Source of the DNA: JBEIGE01 sp040382055
GTDB taxonomy: Bacteria; Pseudomonadota; Gammaproteobacteria; Burkholderiales; Burkholderiaceae_C
DNA: 30,936 nucleotides
Direction of reading: 5' to 3'
Assembly (NCBI GenBank): GCA_040382055.1
Contig: JBEIGE010000033.1
Coordinates: 1-30,936, forward strand
Shown: positions 7,041-15,376 of the stretch, in pieces
Numbering within the stretch: the first letter of the stretch is position 1
Layout of the letters: each line of letters opens with the position of its first letter
Position numbers and translations under genes: made by a program
The notes under the pieces: generated by a model
Told to the model about the DNA's origin: nothing
The model's database searches: none
The model's input: only the letters and a program-made list of their open reading frames with translations

Positions 7041-8408
7041 TCATGCCAGCAGCAGCCCAACCTGGGGCGTGTTTGCCAATGCCCAAATACCCGCTATCAG
7101 GGTTTTCATTTCAGCCTCAGTCGCTCCGTCGTGATAGCGCGCCAGCCCGAGCGCCTTGTGTTCGAGTTCGCTGCGGCTCAGGGTGTTGCCCGGGTCGCCT
7201 TTGGGCTCATCAACCCGGCCATGAAGGGTTCGCCCATCTGAGGTTTCAACCACAACTTTGCCTATCCAGCGCGCCGGATAAGCAGCGTCGACCTCGGCAT
7301 CGAGCGCCATCACCACCTTGTCCCGAAACCCGGTGACGTCGGGAGTTTTGTAGCTGCCATCAAACTCGGTCAAGCCGGCCCGGCCCAGGACGGCCACCAG
7401 ACCCAGCACCGTCCCCATGGAAAACTTGCTCTGGTGCACGGTTTGCGGATCGGTGACCGGCCCCAAAACATCAATCGCGCCTTGATGTACCAGCGCGATC
7501 ACGCGCTTGACATCGGCAGCCTGCAGGTGATTTAGCTGCATGACCTGTTGCAAAGCGTCTGCTGCCGGATGGGTGTGACGGCAGGAGGCGTGGAACTTGA
7601 AAGAGGTCTCGGCCAGCGTCCAGCGCGTGCCCAGGCCGTCGATCAGTTTGGCGGGGTCGCTGTCGCTGGACATGCCTGCGCCCATGCCTTGCGGCCCTTC
7701 AAGGATATGCCGGGCACCGGTAAAACCGGCTTGTGCCAGGTAAGCGGCGGTCAGCCCGGCACCGGCTGCATGCGCGGTATGCAACTGCTTGGAGTCCGCA
7801 GCATCGCGCAAAAACTCCCATAGCCCGCCCGACTGCGTCCCCGCTGAGCCAAATGCATGCAACATCTGTTCAGGCGACAGCCGCAGCAAATGACCCACGG
7901 CCGCGGCTGCCGCCAGGGTGCCCGCAGTGCCAGTGGTATGAAAAATCTTGTAGTGAGAGCGACCCAGGAATTCCCCCACGCGGATGCCCACCTCGTAGCC
8001 AGCCACGCTGGCGGTCAGCAGGTCTTTGCCGGAGCGCCCCAGTGCCTGAGCCACGGCCAGCGCGGCCGGGAAAACCACGGTGGCGGGATGAAAAACCGAG
8101 CCGTTGTGAACATCGTCCTGTTCAGCCACATGCGATGCTGCCGCGTTGATCATGGCTGCCATCAGGGGGCTGCTGCCTCTGCGGTGAATCAGGATTTCGC
8201 TCGGGCCCGCCGGTGTTGCGCCTGAGCCGGTTCCAGGCCCCATGCTTTCCATGAAGGCGGCCAGGATTTCTACCGCGCGCGCGCCCTTGCCGGCCAGCGT
8301 TGAACCTATCCAGTCCAGCAGCAGGTCTTCGGTGCGCCGGATCACTGGCTCTGGAATGGCCTCAAAAGTGAGTTGGGCCGCAAATGTGGCCAAAGTTTGT
8401 GTAGACAT
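7041..8408 (-). CDS. MmgE/PrpD family protein
   Basis: This 455-aa protein belongs to the MmgE/PrpD family, which includes 2-methylcitrate dehydratase and cis-aconitate decarboxylase; members act on tricarboxylic or similar acids. Visible marks are EAIPEPVIRRTEDLLLDWIGSTLAG at the N-terminus, MAAMINAAASHVAEQDDVHNGSVFHPATVVFPAALA (with the family D-D-x-H pattern), FHTTGTAGTLAAAAAVG, and FKFHASCRHTHPAADAL. Its ATG overlaps the stop of the upstream acyl-CoA dehydrogenase gene in a TGATG, implying translational coupling. It lacks the prpB/prpC neighbours of a true methylcitrate operon, so calling it prpD would be unsafe. A role in a degradative pathway together with the dehydrogenase and the downstream solute receptor is inferred. 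Confidence 0.92.
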   Translation of the reverse strand: MSTQTLATFAAQLTFEAIPEPVIRRTEDLLLDWIGSTLAGKGARAVEILAAFMESMGPGTGSGATPAGPSEILIHRRGSSPLMAAMINAAASHVAEQDDVHNGSVFHPATVVFPAALAVAQALGRSGKDLLTASVAGYEVGIRVGEFLGRSHYKIFHTTGTAGTLAAAAAVGHLLRLSPEQMLHAFGSAGTQSGGLWEFLRDAADSKQLHTAHAAGAGLTAAYLAQAGFTGARHILEGPQGMGAGMSSDSDPAKLIDGLGTRWTLAETSFKFHASCRHTHPAADALQQVMQLNHLQAADVKRVIALVHQGAIDVLGPVTDPQTVHQSKFSMGTVLGLVAVLGRAGLTEFDGSYKTPDVTGFRDKVVMALDAEVDAAYPARWIGKVVVETSDGRTLHGRVDEPKGDPGNTLSRSELEHKALGLARYHDGATEAEMKTLIAGIWALANTPQVGLLLA

Positions 8409-9577
8409 CAGAATGAACGGGGTAGACCCAGCACATGTTCGGCCACATGCGAGAGGATGAGGTTGGTGGAAATAGGAGCCACTTGGTAAAGGCGGGTTTC
8501 ACGGAACTTGCGTTCGATGTCGTATTCGCAGGCAAAGCCAAAGCCGCCATGCATTTGCAAACACACATTGGCCGCCTCCCAGGAGGCTTTGGCGGCCAGG
8601 TACTTGGCCATATTGGCCTCGGCACCGCAGGGCTGGTGTGCATCAAACAGGGCGCAGGCCTTCCAGCGCATCAAGTTGGCGGCTTCCACTTCAATATAGG
8701 CCTCAGCGATCGGGAACTGCACGCCCTGGTTCTGGCCGGTGGGGCGGCCGAACACCACGCGGTCTTTCACATACTTGCTGACCCGGTCTATAAACCAGTA
8801 ACCGTCGCCAATACATTCGGCGGCAATCAGCACGCGCTCGGCGTTGAGACCGTCCAGAATGTACTTGAAGCCCTTGCCTTCCTCGCCGATCAGGTTCTCA
8901 ACAGGAATTTCCAGGTTCTCGAAAAAGAGCTCATTGGTTTCGTGGTTCACCATATTGGCAATTGGCCGCACCGTCATGCCTGACTTCTCTGCCTGGCGCA
9001 GATCGACCATAAAAATCGACATGCCTTCAGACTTCTTTTTTACATCGGCTAGTGGTGTGGTGCGCGCCAGCAGAATCATCCAGTCTGAGTGCTGCACCCG
9101 CGAGATCCAGACTTTTTGCCCATTGACCACATAGCGGTCTCCCCGTCTGACGGCCGTGGTCTTGATTTTGGTCGTGTCGGTTCCAGTGCTGGGCTCGGTC
9201 ACGCCCATGGACTGCAGCCGCCATTCGCCACTGGCAATTCTGGGCAGGTAAAGCTCTTTTTGCGCCTGTGAACCGTTGCGAAGCAGTGTGCCCATGTTGT
9301 ACATCTGGCCATGACAAGCGCCGGAATTGCCACCACTGCGGTTGATTTCTTCCATGATCACCGAGGCTTCTGCCAGTCCCAGCCCGGAGCCACCGTACTC
9401 TTGCGGGATGAGCGCGGCCATCCAGCCGGCCTTGGTCAGGGCATCGACAAAGGCCTCCGGATAGCCGCGTTCGGCGTCTATTTTGCGGTGGTATTCGTCC
9501 GGGAACTGGGCGCACAAGTCGCGTACGGCATCGCGAATATCTGCGTAGGCGTCCTGGTTGGCTGTACTTTGTCTCAT
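8408..9577 (-). CDS. Acyl-CoA dehydrogenase
   Basis: This is a 389-aa flavoprotein of the acyl-CoA dehydrogenase family, which oxidises acyl-CoA to enoyl-CoA with electron transfer flavoprotein as acceptor. Visible parts are the helical N-terminal domain with PQEYGGSGLGLAEASVIMEEI, the FAD/substrate region MGVTEPSTGTDTTKIKTTA, VNGQKVWISRVQHSD, and the C-terminal helical domain with QMHGGFGFACEYDIERKFRE. The open frame extends to 9784, but the extra 69 residues do not resemble the family and would run through the divergent gene. ATG 9577 (MRQSTANQDAYADIRDAV) is the natural start. It shares a TGATG junction with the PrpD-like gene. The exact acyl chain cannot be told. Confidence 0.93.
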   Translation of the reverse strand: MRQSTANQDAYADIRDAVRDLCAQFPDEYHRKIDAERGYPEAFVDALTKAGWMAALIPQEYGGSGLGLAEASVIMEEINRSGGNSGACHGQMYNMGTLLRNGSQAQKELYLPRIASGEWRLQSMGVTEPSTGTDTTKIKTTAVRRGDRYVVNGQKVWISRVQHSDWMILLARTTPLADVKKKSEGMSIFMVDLRQAEKSGMTVRPIANMVNHETNELFFENLEIPVENLIGEEGKGFKYILDGLNAERVLIAAECIGDGYWFIDRVSKYVKDRVVFGRPTGQNQGVQFPIAEAYIEVEAANLMRWKACALFDAHQPCGAEANMAKYLAAKASWEAANVCLQMHGGFGFACEYDIERKFRETRLYQVAPISTNLILSHVAEHVLGLPRSF

Positions 9578-9621
9578 TTCCAAGGGTTTCTCTCTAGTTT
9601 GAGTCGGGCTGACATTGAACA

Positions 9622-9638
9622 CAATGATGCCATTATTG
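9622..9638. promoter_or_regulatory. Imperfect palindrome in the divergent control region
   Basis: CAATGATG, one base, then CATTATTG form an 8-1-8 inverted repeat with a single mismatch. It sits in the 82-bp gap between the divergent acyl-CoA dehydrogenase (9577) and amidohydrolase (9660) starts, where a dimeric repressor or activator could control both. No regulator gene is in the immediate neighbourhood. Function is inferred from position and symmetry only. Confidence 0.35.
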
Positions 9639-9659
9639 ACATAACACGAAAGAAACAGC

Positions 9660-10693
9660 ATGTACGGATGTTCTTGCGGCCCGAGCCGACGTGGGTTTTT
9701 AACCGGGCTGGCGGGCCTGGGTGCCAGCAGTTTGCTGCCCGGCTGTGCCAGCACGGCTACAGAGGTGCGCAACCGCATTGACATTCACCACCACGTGTTT
9801 TCCCCGGCCTATGTGGCTGAGTTGGCCAAAGCCAACCAGGCCCCTCCGATTGTGCGCAACTGGACAGTCGCCAAAACGTTGGATGACATGAACCAGGCCG
9901 GTGTGGCCACGTCTATCCTCTCAGTCACCACCCCGCAGGTGGGCTTTACCGATGTGGCCAATGCCCGGCGCATTGCCCGTGAAAGCAATGAGTGGACGGC
10001 CAGACTGGCCAATGACAACAAAGGGCGCTTTGGCTCCTTTGCCATGCTGCCCATGCAAGACATGGACAGCGCCTGCGCGAGCTTGAATATGCGCTGGACA
10101 CCCTCAAGGCCGACGGCATCGGCCTGCTGACCAGCTACGGTGACAAATGGTTGGGCCATGCATCGTTTGCGCCCTTGATGGACGAGATCAACCGGCGCAA
10201 AGCCATTTTGTACACCCATCCCACGGCCGCCAACTGCTGCCGCAACCTGCAGCCCGATGTGCCTCCCACGGTGGTGGAATTCGGCACCGATACCACCCGC
10301 ACCATCGTTGACATTGTGTTTTCGGGTACGGCCGCACGTTGCCCCAACATCAATTTCATTTTTTCCCATGCTGGCGGCACACTGCCCTTTATTACCGAAA
10401 GGCTGATCAAAATGCCGGTGCTCGACCCCAAGCTGCTGCCCCGGGTTCCCAATGGCGTGATGCACGAACTCAAACGGTTTTATTACGACACCGCCTGGGC
10501 GGCCCATCCCGGTGCGCTGGCTTCGCTGACCCGCATGGTGTCGGTGTCGCAAATCCTGTTGGGTTCGGATTTCCCCTACCGCACCGGGCCCGACAACGTC
10601 AAAGGCCTGATGGATTACGGCTTTACCGACAGCGACCTCAAAGCCATTTGGCGTGACAACGCCTTGCGTTTGCTGCCCAAGCTGGCGACCTGA
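9660..10693 (+). pseudogene. Tat-exported lipoprotein amidohydrolase (family 2), frameshifted
   Basis: Two consecutive frames together make one amidohydrolase_2 (ACMSD-like metal-dependent hydrolase or decarboxylase) of about 344 aa. The first part (9660-10130) starts with a twin-arginine signal, SRRGFLTGLAGLGASSLLPGC, whose Cys fits a lipobox, so the protein would be a Tat-dependent lipoprotein. The metal motif RIDIHHHVFSP follows. The second part, in the +1-shifted frame, carries LRELEYALDTLKADGIGLLTSYGDKW, YTHPTA, FSHAGGTLPFI and GSDFPYRTGPDN, the remaining metal and active-site motifs. The switch is at 10071-10075, where loss of one C from GCCCTG would explain it. The rest is intact, so this is either a recent mutation or a sequencing error. 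It is divergent from the acyl-CoA dehydrogenase and probably belongs to the same pathway. Confidence 0.85.
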
Positions 10694-10805
10694 TACGGCG
10701 GTAAAAACTGGCGCGCCGGGGCGGGCTTGGCGTGTCCGGGCCTGTGTTTTTCAGATCAGACCATGCCCGGGAAAGCTGCCGCGGCCCTGCTCGCGACTGG
10801 GCTCG

Positions 10806-10811
10806 TAAAAT
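10806..10811 (+). promoter_or_regulatory. Candidate -10 element of argS
   Basis: TAAAAT lies six bases before the argS ATG, and no Shine-Dalgarno sequence is present. Initiation at the usual distance would start the transcript at or next to the A of the start codon, giving a leaderless mRNA. I see no good -35. The rest of the 124-bp gap (10694-10817) holds only GC-rich sequence without an obvious gene. Confidence 0.35.
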
Positions 10812-10817
10812 CAGCGC

Positions 10818-12539
10818 ATGTTGTCTGTAAAAAACGCGCTTCTTGAGTCTTTGAGTTCCCTCCTGGAGGCGCTGCTTGCAGGTGCCGGCAGCAAGGCCGC
10901 TTTTGAATCCCCCAAAGTCGCCGCCCACGGCGACTTGGCCACCACCGCAGCCATGCAATTGGCCAAACCCCTCAAGCTCAATCCCCGCCAGGTTGCCGAA
11001 AACCTGTGTGCTGCGCTGAAATCGCAAGCGGTTTACCAGGAGTGGGTTGAGAGCATCGATATTGCCGGCCCGGGTTTTATCAATATCCGCCTCAAGCCTG
11101 CGGCCAAACAGCAGGTGGTTCGAGAAGTTCTGGCCCAAGGCACATGTTTTGGGCAACAGCCCAAGAGAACTGTCGAACAAGGTCAGCGCGTGCTGGTGGA
11201 ATTTGTGTCCGCTAATCCTACGGGCCCACTCCATGTGGGCCATGGTCGTCAGGCTGCGCTGGGCGACGCTATTTGCAATTTGTTCCAGACCCAAGGCTGG
11301 GATGTTTACCGTGAGTTCTATTACAACGACGCGGGTGTTCAAATTGCCACCCTGGCCAACTCCACCCAATTGCGTGCCAAGGGCTTCAAACCCGGCGATG
11401 CCTGTTGGCCTAACGACCCCGACAACCCGCAGAGCAAAGCGTTTTATAACGGCGACTACATCCAGGACATTGCCAGCGACTACCTGGCCAAAAAGACAGT
11501 GCACTCGGACGACCGGGAGTTTTCCGCCAGCGGCGATGTCGAGGCGCTCGACGACATCCGGCTGTTTTCGGTGGCCTATTTGCGCCATGAACAGGACTTG
11601 GACCTGAAAGCCTTTGCTGTCAAGTTTGACAACTATTACCTGGAGTCCAGCCTGTACACCAGCGGCAAGGTGGATGCGGTGGTGCAGAAGTTGCGCGATG
11701 CCGGCAAGACCTACGAGCAGGATGGCGCGCTATGGCTCAAGTCTACCGACTATGGTGACGACAAGGACCGGGTGATGCGCAAGGGTGATGGCAGTTACAC
11801 CTACTTTGTGCCTGATGTGGCCTATCACATCAGCAAATGGGAGCGTGGCTTTTCCAAGGTGGTCAATATCCAGGGCACCGACCACCACGGCACCATTGCC
11901 CGCGTGCGCGCCGGGCTTCAGGCTGCGGGTGTGGGCATTCCCCTGGGCTATCCCGACTATGTGCTGCACACCATGGTCAGAGTCGTCAAAGGTGGTGAAG
12001 AAGTCAAGATCAGCAAGCGTGCAGGCAGTTATGTCACTTTGCGTGACCTGATCGAGTGGACCAGCAAAGACGCCGTGCGTTTCTTTTTGCTCAGCCGTAA
12101 ACCCGACACCGAATACACCTTCGATGTCGACCTGGCGGTAGCCAAAAACAATGACAACCCGGTGTATTACGTGCAATACGCCCACGCCCGCATTTGTTCG
12201 GTGTTGGCGGCTTGGCAAGACAAGGAGGGTGGCGATCCGGCTGCCCTGAAAGGGGCAGACCTGTCGCCCCTGCAAAGCCCGCAGGCGCTGGCCCTCATGC
12301 TGCTGCTGGCCAAATACCCGGAAATGCTCACGGCCGCTGCAAACGACTTTGCCCCGCATGACGTGACCTTTTACCTGCGTGAGTTGGCAGCCTGCTACCA
12401 CAGCTACTACGATGCCGAACGCATTCTGGTCGACGATGTTCAGGTCAAAACCGCCCGACTGGCTCTGGTCGCGGCCACGGCCCAGGTGTTGCACAATGGC
12501 CTTGCTGTGCTGGGTGTTGGCGCACCGCAAAAAATGTAA
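10818..12539 (+). CDS. argS: Arginine--tRNA ligase
   Basis: It charges tRNA-Arg with arginine in the cytoplasm. The 573-aa class I synthetase shows the N-terminal Add-1 domain (GFINIRLKPAA near residue 90), VEFVSANPTGPLHVGHGRQ with the HIGH-type signature HVGH at 139-142, the internal REFYYNDAGVQI segment, and the KMSKS-equivalent KISKRAG at about 397-403. A C-terminal DALR anticodon-binding domain follows, with YVQYAHARICS and LAACYHSYYDAERIL. The start MLSVKNALLESL matches the family. It is followed after two bases by the SPOR-protein gene, suggesting co-transcription with that gene and dsbA. Confidence 0.97.
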   Translation: MLSVKNALLESLSSLLEALLAGAGSKAAFESPKVAAHGDLATTAAMQLAKPLKLNPRQVAENLCAALKSQAVYQEWVESIDIAGPGFINIRLKPAAKQQVVREVLAQGTCFGQQPKRTVEQGQRVLVEFVSANPTGPLHVGHGRQAALGDAICNLFQTQGWDVYREFYYNDAGVQIATLANSTQLRAKGFKPGDACWPNDPDNPQSKAFYNGDYIQDIASDYLAKKTVHSDDREFSASGDVEALDDIRLFSVAYLRHEQDLDLKAFAVKFDNYYLESSLYTSGKVDAVVQKLRDAGKTYEQDGALWLKSTDYGDDKDRVMRKGDGSYTYFVPDVAYHISKWERGFSKVVNIQGTDHHGTIARVRAGLQAAGVGIPLGYPDYVLHTMVRVVKGGEEVKISKRAGSYVTLRDLIEWTSKDAVRFFLLSRKPDTEYTFDVDLAVAKNNDNPVYYVQYAHARICSVLAAWQDKEGGDPAALKGADLSPLQSPQALALMLLLAKYPEMLTAAANDFAPHDVTFYLRELAACYHSYYDAERILVDDVQVKTARLALVAATAQVLHNGLAVLGVGAPQKM

Positions 12540-12541
12540 GA

Positions 12542-13186
12542 ATGCTGCGCATGAAACACCCGGTGCACCTATTACAACAACGCGGGCAGCGTGGCGGAAC
12601 CTTTCTGGGTTTCATTATTGGTTTGGTCGTTGGTCTGGGCGCGGCTCTGGCGGTGGCTGTTTATGTCACCAAAGTGCCCGTGCCTTTCATGAACAAGGGT
12701 CAGACCCGCAGTGCCGACCAGGACGCTGCCGAAGCCAAAAAGAACAAAGACTGGGACCCCAACGCACCGCTCTACGGCAAAAACCCTGCCAAGGCGGCAC
12801 CGGCAGCGGCTGTTCCTGGTGCCCCCGGGGCAGCCCCTGGCCCTGTCCCTGGCGCTCCAGACCCTGTTGCAGGGAAAACTGAAGTCAAGCCGGCGGTCAC
12901 TGCCGACCCGCTGGGTGATTTGGCCAAGGCCAAGAGCACGGATGCGGATCCCTTCCTGTATTTTGTCCAGGTGGGGGCCTTCCGTACGCCCGAGGATGCC
13001 GAGAGCCAGCGTGCCAAGCTCTCTTTGAGCGGGATCGAGGCCAAGGTGTCAGAGCGCGAGCAGTCGGGTCGCCAGGTTTACCGGGTCAGGGTGGGGCCGT
13101 TTGAGCGCAGAGAGGCGGCCGAAAGCGCCCGGGACAAGCTCGACGCCAGCGGTTATGACACCGCGCTGGTCCGAATTCAGCGCTAG
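12542..13186 (+). CDS. SPOR-domain cell-division-type protein (FtsN-like)
   Basis: This 214-aa bitopic membrane protein has a short cytoplasmic N-terminus, one transmembrane helix (GGTFLGFIIGLVVGLGAALAVAVYV, residues about 19-43), a Pro/Ala-rich periplasmic linker, and a C-terminal SPOR domain from LYFVQVGAFRTPEDAE to ALVRIQR (about 139-214). The architecture is that of FtsN-like proteins, where SPOR binds septal glycan strands. Similarity in the linker and essential helices of FtsN cannot be judged, so no symbol is given. The start may be ATG 12542 or ATG 12551; neither has a strong ribosome binding site. It sits between argS and dsbA and is probably co-transcribed with both. Confidence 0.9.
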   Translation: MLRMKHPVHLLQQRGQRGGTFLGFIIGLVVGLGAALAVAVYVTKVPVPFMNKGQTRSADQDAAEAKKNKDWDPNAPLYGKNPAKAAPAAAVPGAPGAAPGPVPGAPDPVAGKTEVKPAVTADPLGDLAKAKSTDADPFLYFVQVGAFRTPEDAESQRAKLSLSGIEAKVSEREQSGRQVYRVRVGPFERREAAESARDKLDASGYDTALVRIQR

Positions 13187-13241
13187 TCACAGATCACCAC
13201 CATCATTAGCAATTGACAGTAACCCTCAGGAGCTTGCGAGC

Positions 13242-13880
13242 ATGAAACGTCGTGAATTTTCTTCTGCCTGCGCTGCCATGGCCACGGCGCTTGTGACGCC
13301 CTTGGCCCGGGCCCAGTCATTCCAATCCGGTCAGGACTTCATGACGCTGGACAAGCCGGTGGGCGTGGACACGCCAGCCGGGAAAATTGAAATTCTGGAA
13401 TTCTTCTGGTACAGCTGTCCGCACTGCAATGCCTTTGAGCCGGCCTTGGAGACGTGGATTAAACGCTTGCCCAAAGATGTTGTGGTCAAACGCGTTCCGG
13501 TGGCCTTCCGCGACGATTTCGCGCCTCAGCAGCGCCTGTATTTCGCGATTGAGGCGATGGGGCTGATTGAAAAGTTGCACGCCAAAGTGTTCTACGCCAT
13601 TCATGTCGAGAAACAGCGCCTGGACAAGCCGGAGAGCATTGGCGACTGGGTGGCCAAGCAGGGCGTTGACAAAGCCAAGTTCATGGAGCAGTTCAACTCG
13701 TTCTCGGCCTCCAGCAAAGCCAGCCGGGCGGTACAGCTGCAAAATGCCTACCGGATTGAGGGCGTGCCTGCCCTGGGGATTGCAGGGCGTTTTTACACCG
13801 ATGGCACCTTGTCCAAAACCATGGACCGGGCTCTACAAGTGGCCGATTATCTGATTTCCGAGGTTCGCAAAGGGCGTTAA
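13242..13880 (+). CDS. dsbA: Thiol:disulfide interchange protein DsbA
   Basis: This periplasmic oxidant introduces disulfide bonds into exported proteins. The 212-aa precursor starts at ATG 13242, preceded by AGGAG; a longer frame to 13101 overlaps the upstream gene and lacks family character. The signal peptide MKRREFSSACAAMATALV... ends at ARAQS. The thioredoxin fold has the active site FFWYSCPHCNAFEP with CPHC at 59-62, and the cis-proline loop GVPALG with Val175-Pro176. The signal contains RRE-F, resembling a Tat motif, unlike the SRP-dependent signal of E. coli DsbA. No dsbB is in the window. Confidence 0.95.
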   Translation: MKRREFSSACAAMATALVTPLARAQSFQSGQDFMTLDKPVGVDTPAGKIEILEFFWYSCPHCNAFEPALETWIKRLPKDVVVKRVPVAFRDDFAPQQRLYFAIEAMGLIEKLHAKVFYAIHVEKQRLDKPESIGDWVAKQGVDKAKFMEQFNSFSASSKASRAVQLQNAYRIEGVPALGIAGRFYTDGTLSKTMDRALQVADYLISEVRKGR

Positions 13881-13937
13881 GTTGCCGCTTGGTCATCTGT
13901 GAAGTCCAGCGGGCAGGCTGCTGCCAAATCCGGCAGC

Positions 13938-13943
13938 TACAAT
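13938..13943 (+). promoter_or_regulatory. Candidate -10 element of lptA
   Basis: TACAAT matches the -10 consensus at five of six positions and lies just before the two possible lptA start codons (13947 and 13953). Transcription from it would begin at or very near the ATG. No convincing -35 is seen. Confidence 0.35.
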
Positions 13944-13946
13944 CGA

Positions 13947-14615
13947 ATGACGATGCACCGCAGCAAGAATCATGCCTTTGTAAAAATCCTGTCCCGCAGC
14001 CGGATCTTTGCCTGTGCCGCGCTCCTGCTGGTGGGCGCGGTTCAGGCCGAAAAAGCCGACCGCAACAAACCCATGAACATTGAGTCGGACGCCTTGCGTT
14101 ACGACGACCTGCGCCAGATTAGCGTATTCACCGGCTCAGTGGTGCTGACCAAGGGAACCATTGTGATCCGGGGTGCAAAGCTGGAAGTAAGGCAGGACCC
14201 AGAGGGTTATCAGTTTGGCGTGGTCACGGCTGAGGCCGGCAAGCTGGCTTTTTTCCGGCAAAAACGCGACGGCGTTGACGAGTACATCGAAGGCGATGGT
14301 CAGACCATTGAGTACGACGGGCGCGCCGATACTGTCAAGTTTATTGGCCAGGCTGTGTTGCGCCGCCTGCGCGGTGCCACGCTGGCCGATGAGGTGATGG
14401 GCAATGTGGTTCAGTACAACAACCTGACCGATGTGTTCACGGTGGATGGCGGCAGTGTGCTGGCTGGCTCAGGAACGTCGCGCCCCAGGGTGCGCACCAT
14501 GTTGACCCCCAAGCCCCAGAGCGGTGCTGCCGGGGCTGCTGAAACCGAACCCCAAGGCGTTGCAGCCTCACCAGCCCTGCGCCCCAGTACCACTCTGAAC
14601 AGGGAAAAAAAGTGA
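13947..14615 (+). CDS. lptA: Lipopolysaccharide transport periplasmic protein LptA
   Basis: LptA forms the periplasmic bridge that carries lipopolysaccharide from LptC to LptD. The protein has a signal peptide with core ACAALLLVGAVQA, then the OstA/LptA beta-jellyroll from about residue 34, with NIESDALRYDDLRQISVFTG, GTIVIRGAKLEVRQDPEG and GDGQTIEYDGRADTVKFIG, the alternating pattern of the fold. A Pro/Ala-rich tail ends the protein. The frame is open to a GTG at 13899, but ATG 13947 (MTMHRSK) or 13953 gives a normal signal peptide. Its TGA overlaps the lptB GTG (GTGA). No lptC gene lies directly upstream here; dsbA does. Confidence 0.93.
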   Translation: MTMHRSKNHAFVKILSRSRIFACAALLLVGAVQAEKADRNKPMNIESDALRYDDLRQISVFTGSVVLTKGTIVIRGAKLEVRQDPEGYQFGVVTAEAGKLAFFRQKRDGVDEYIEGDGQTIEYDGRADTVKFIGQAVLRRLRGATLADEVMGNVVQYNNLTDVFTVDGGSVLAGSGTSRPRVRTMLTPKPQSGAAGAAETEPQGVAASPALRPSTTLNREKK

Positions 14616-15370
14616 CGGTCAGTGTGAGCGACAGCAAGCTCGAGGCGCGTCATCTCAAAAAGTTTTACGGCAGTCGTGAGGTTGTCAAGGATGTTTCGCT
14701 CACCGTGCGCAAGGGTGAGGTGGTGGGTCTGCTGGGCCCCAACGGAGCAGGAAAAACAACGTCTTTTTACATGATTGTGGGATTGGTTCGCGCCAGTGCC
14801 GGGGACATCCTGATTGACGCGCAGTCGGTTGAGCACATGCCGATCCATCGGCGAGCCCGCATGGGCTTGAGTTATCTGCCCCAGGAAGCCTCGATCTTCC
14901 GCAAGCTCAATGTACAGGATAACGTGCGCGCCGTGCTTGAGCTTCAGCTCGATGAGTCAGGCAAGCCCCTGGGCGATGACGAAATTGAGCGCCGCCTGAC
15001 CCAGCTGCTGCAGGACCTGCGGGTGGAGCATTTGCGCGACTCGCCGTCATTGGCCCTGTCAGGCGGCGAGCGAAGGCGGGTTGAAATAGCCCGAGCGCTG
15101 GCCACCCAGCCCCGCTTTATTTTGCTCGATGAGCCGTTTGCCGGCATCGACCCGATAGCGGTCATCGAGATCCAGCGCATCATCAGTTTCCTCAAGGCGC
15201 GTGGCATAGGCGTGCTGATCACCGACCACAATGTGCGCGAAACCTTGGGTATTTGCGACCACGCTTACATCATCAGCGACGGGCATGTACTGGCTCAAGG
15301 CACACCTTCAGAAATCGTGAACAACGTCGAGGTGCGCCGCGTTTATCTGGGTGAGCACTTCAAGATGTAA
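14612..15370 (+). CDS. lptB: LPS export ABC transporter ATP-binding protein LptB
   Basis: This cytoplasmic ATPase powers lipopolysaccharide extraction by LptFG. The 252-aa protein has all nucleotide-binding motifs: Walker A GPNGAGKTT (42-50), the Q-loop in YLPQEASIF, signature LSGGERRR (149-156), Walker B ILLDEPFAG (from 170), and the H-loop in LITDHNVRET. The GTG start overlaps the lptA stop by four bases, which indicates translational coupling. lptF and lptG are not in the window. rpoN follows after six bases. Confidence 0.97.
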   Translation: MTVSVSDSKLEARHLKKFYGSREVVKDVSLTVRKGEVVGLLGPNGAGKTTSFYMIVGLVRASAGDILIDAQSVEHMPIHRRARMGLSYLPQEASIFRKLNVQDNVRAVLELQLDESGKPLGDDEIERRLTQLLQDLRVEHLRDSPSLALSGGERRRVEIARALATQPRFILLDEPFAGIDPIAVIEIQRIISFLKARGIGVLITDHNVRETLGICDHAYIISDGHVLAQGTPSEIVNNVEVRRVYLGEHFKM

Positions 15371-15376
15371 GCCGGT

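Noticed and set aside
9578..9784. 69-residue N-terminal extension of the acyl-CoA dehydrogenase
   Set aside because: It crosses the divergent amidohydrolase start and is unlike the family; ATG 9577 gives a normal protein.
10638..11588. Leftward 316-codon open frame opposite argS
   Set aside because: Shadow of argS; the sense strand has all synthetase motifs.
13101..13241. N-terminal extension of DsbA
   Set aside because: It overlaps the SPOR-protein gene; ATG 13242 has AGGAG and yields a normal signal peptide.
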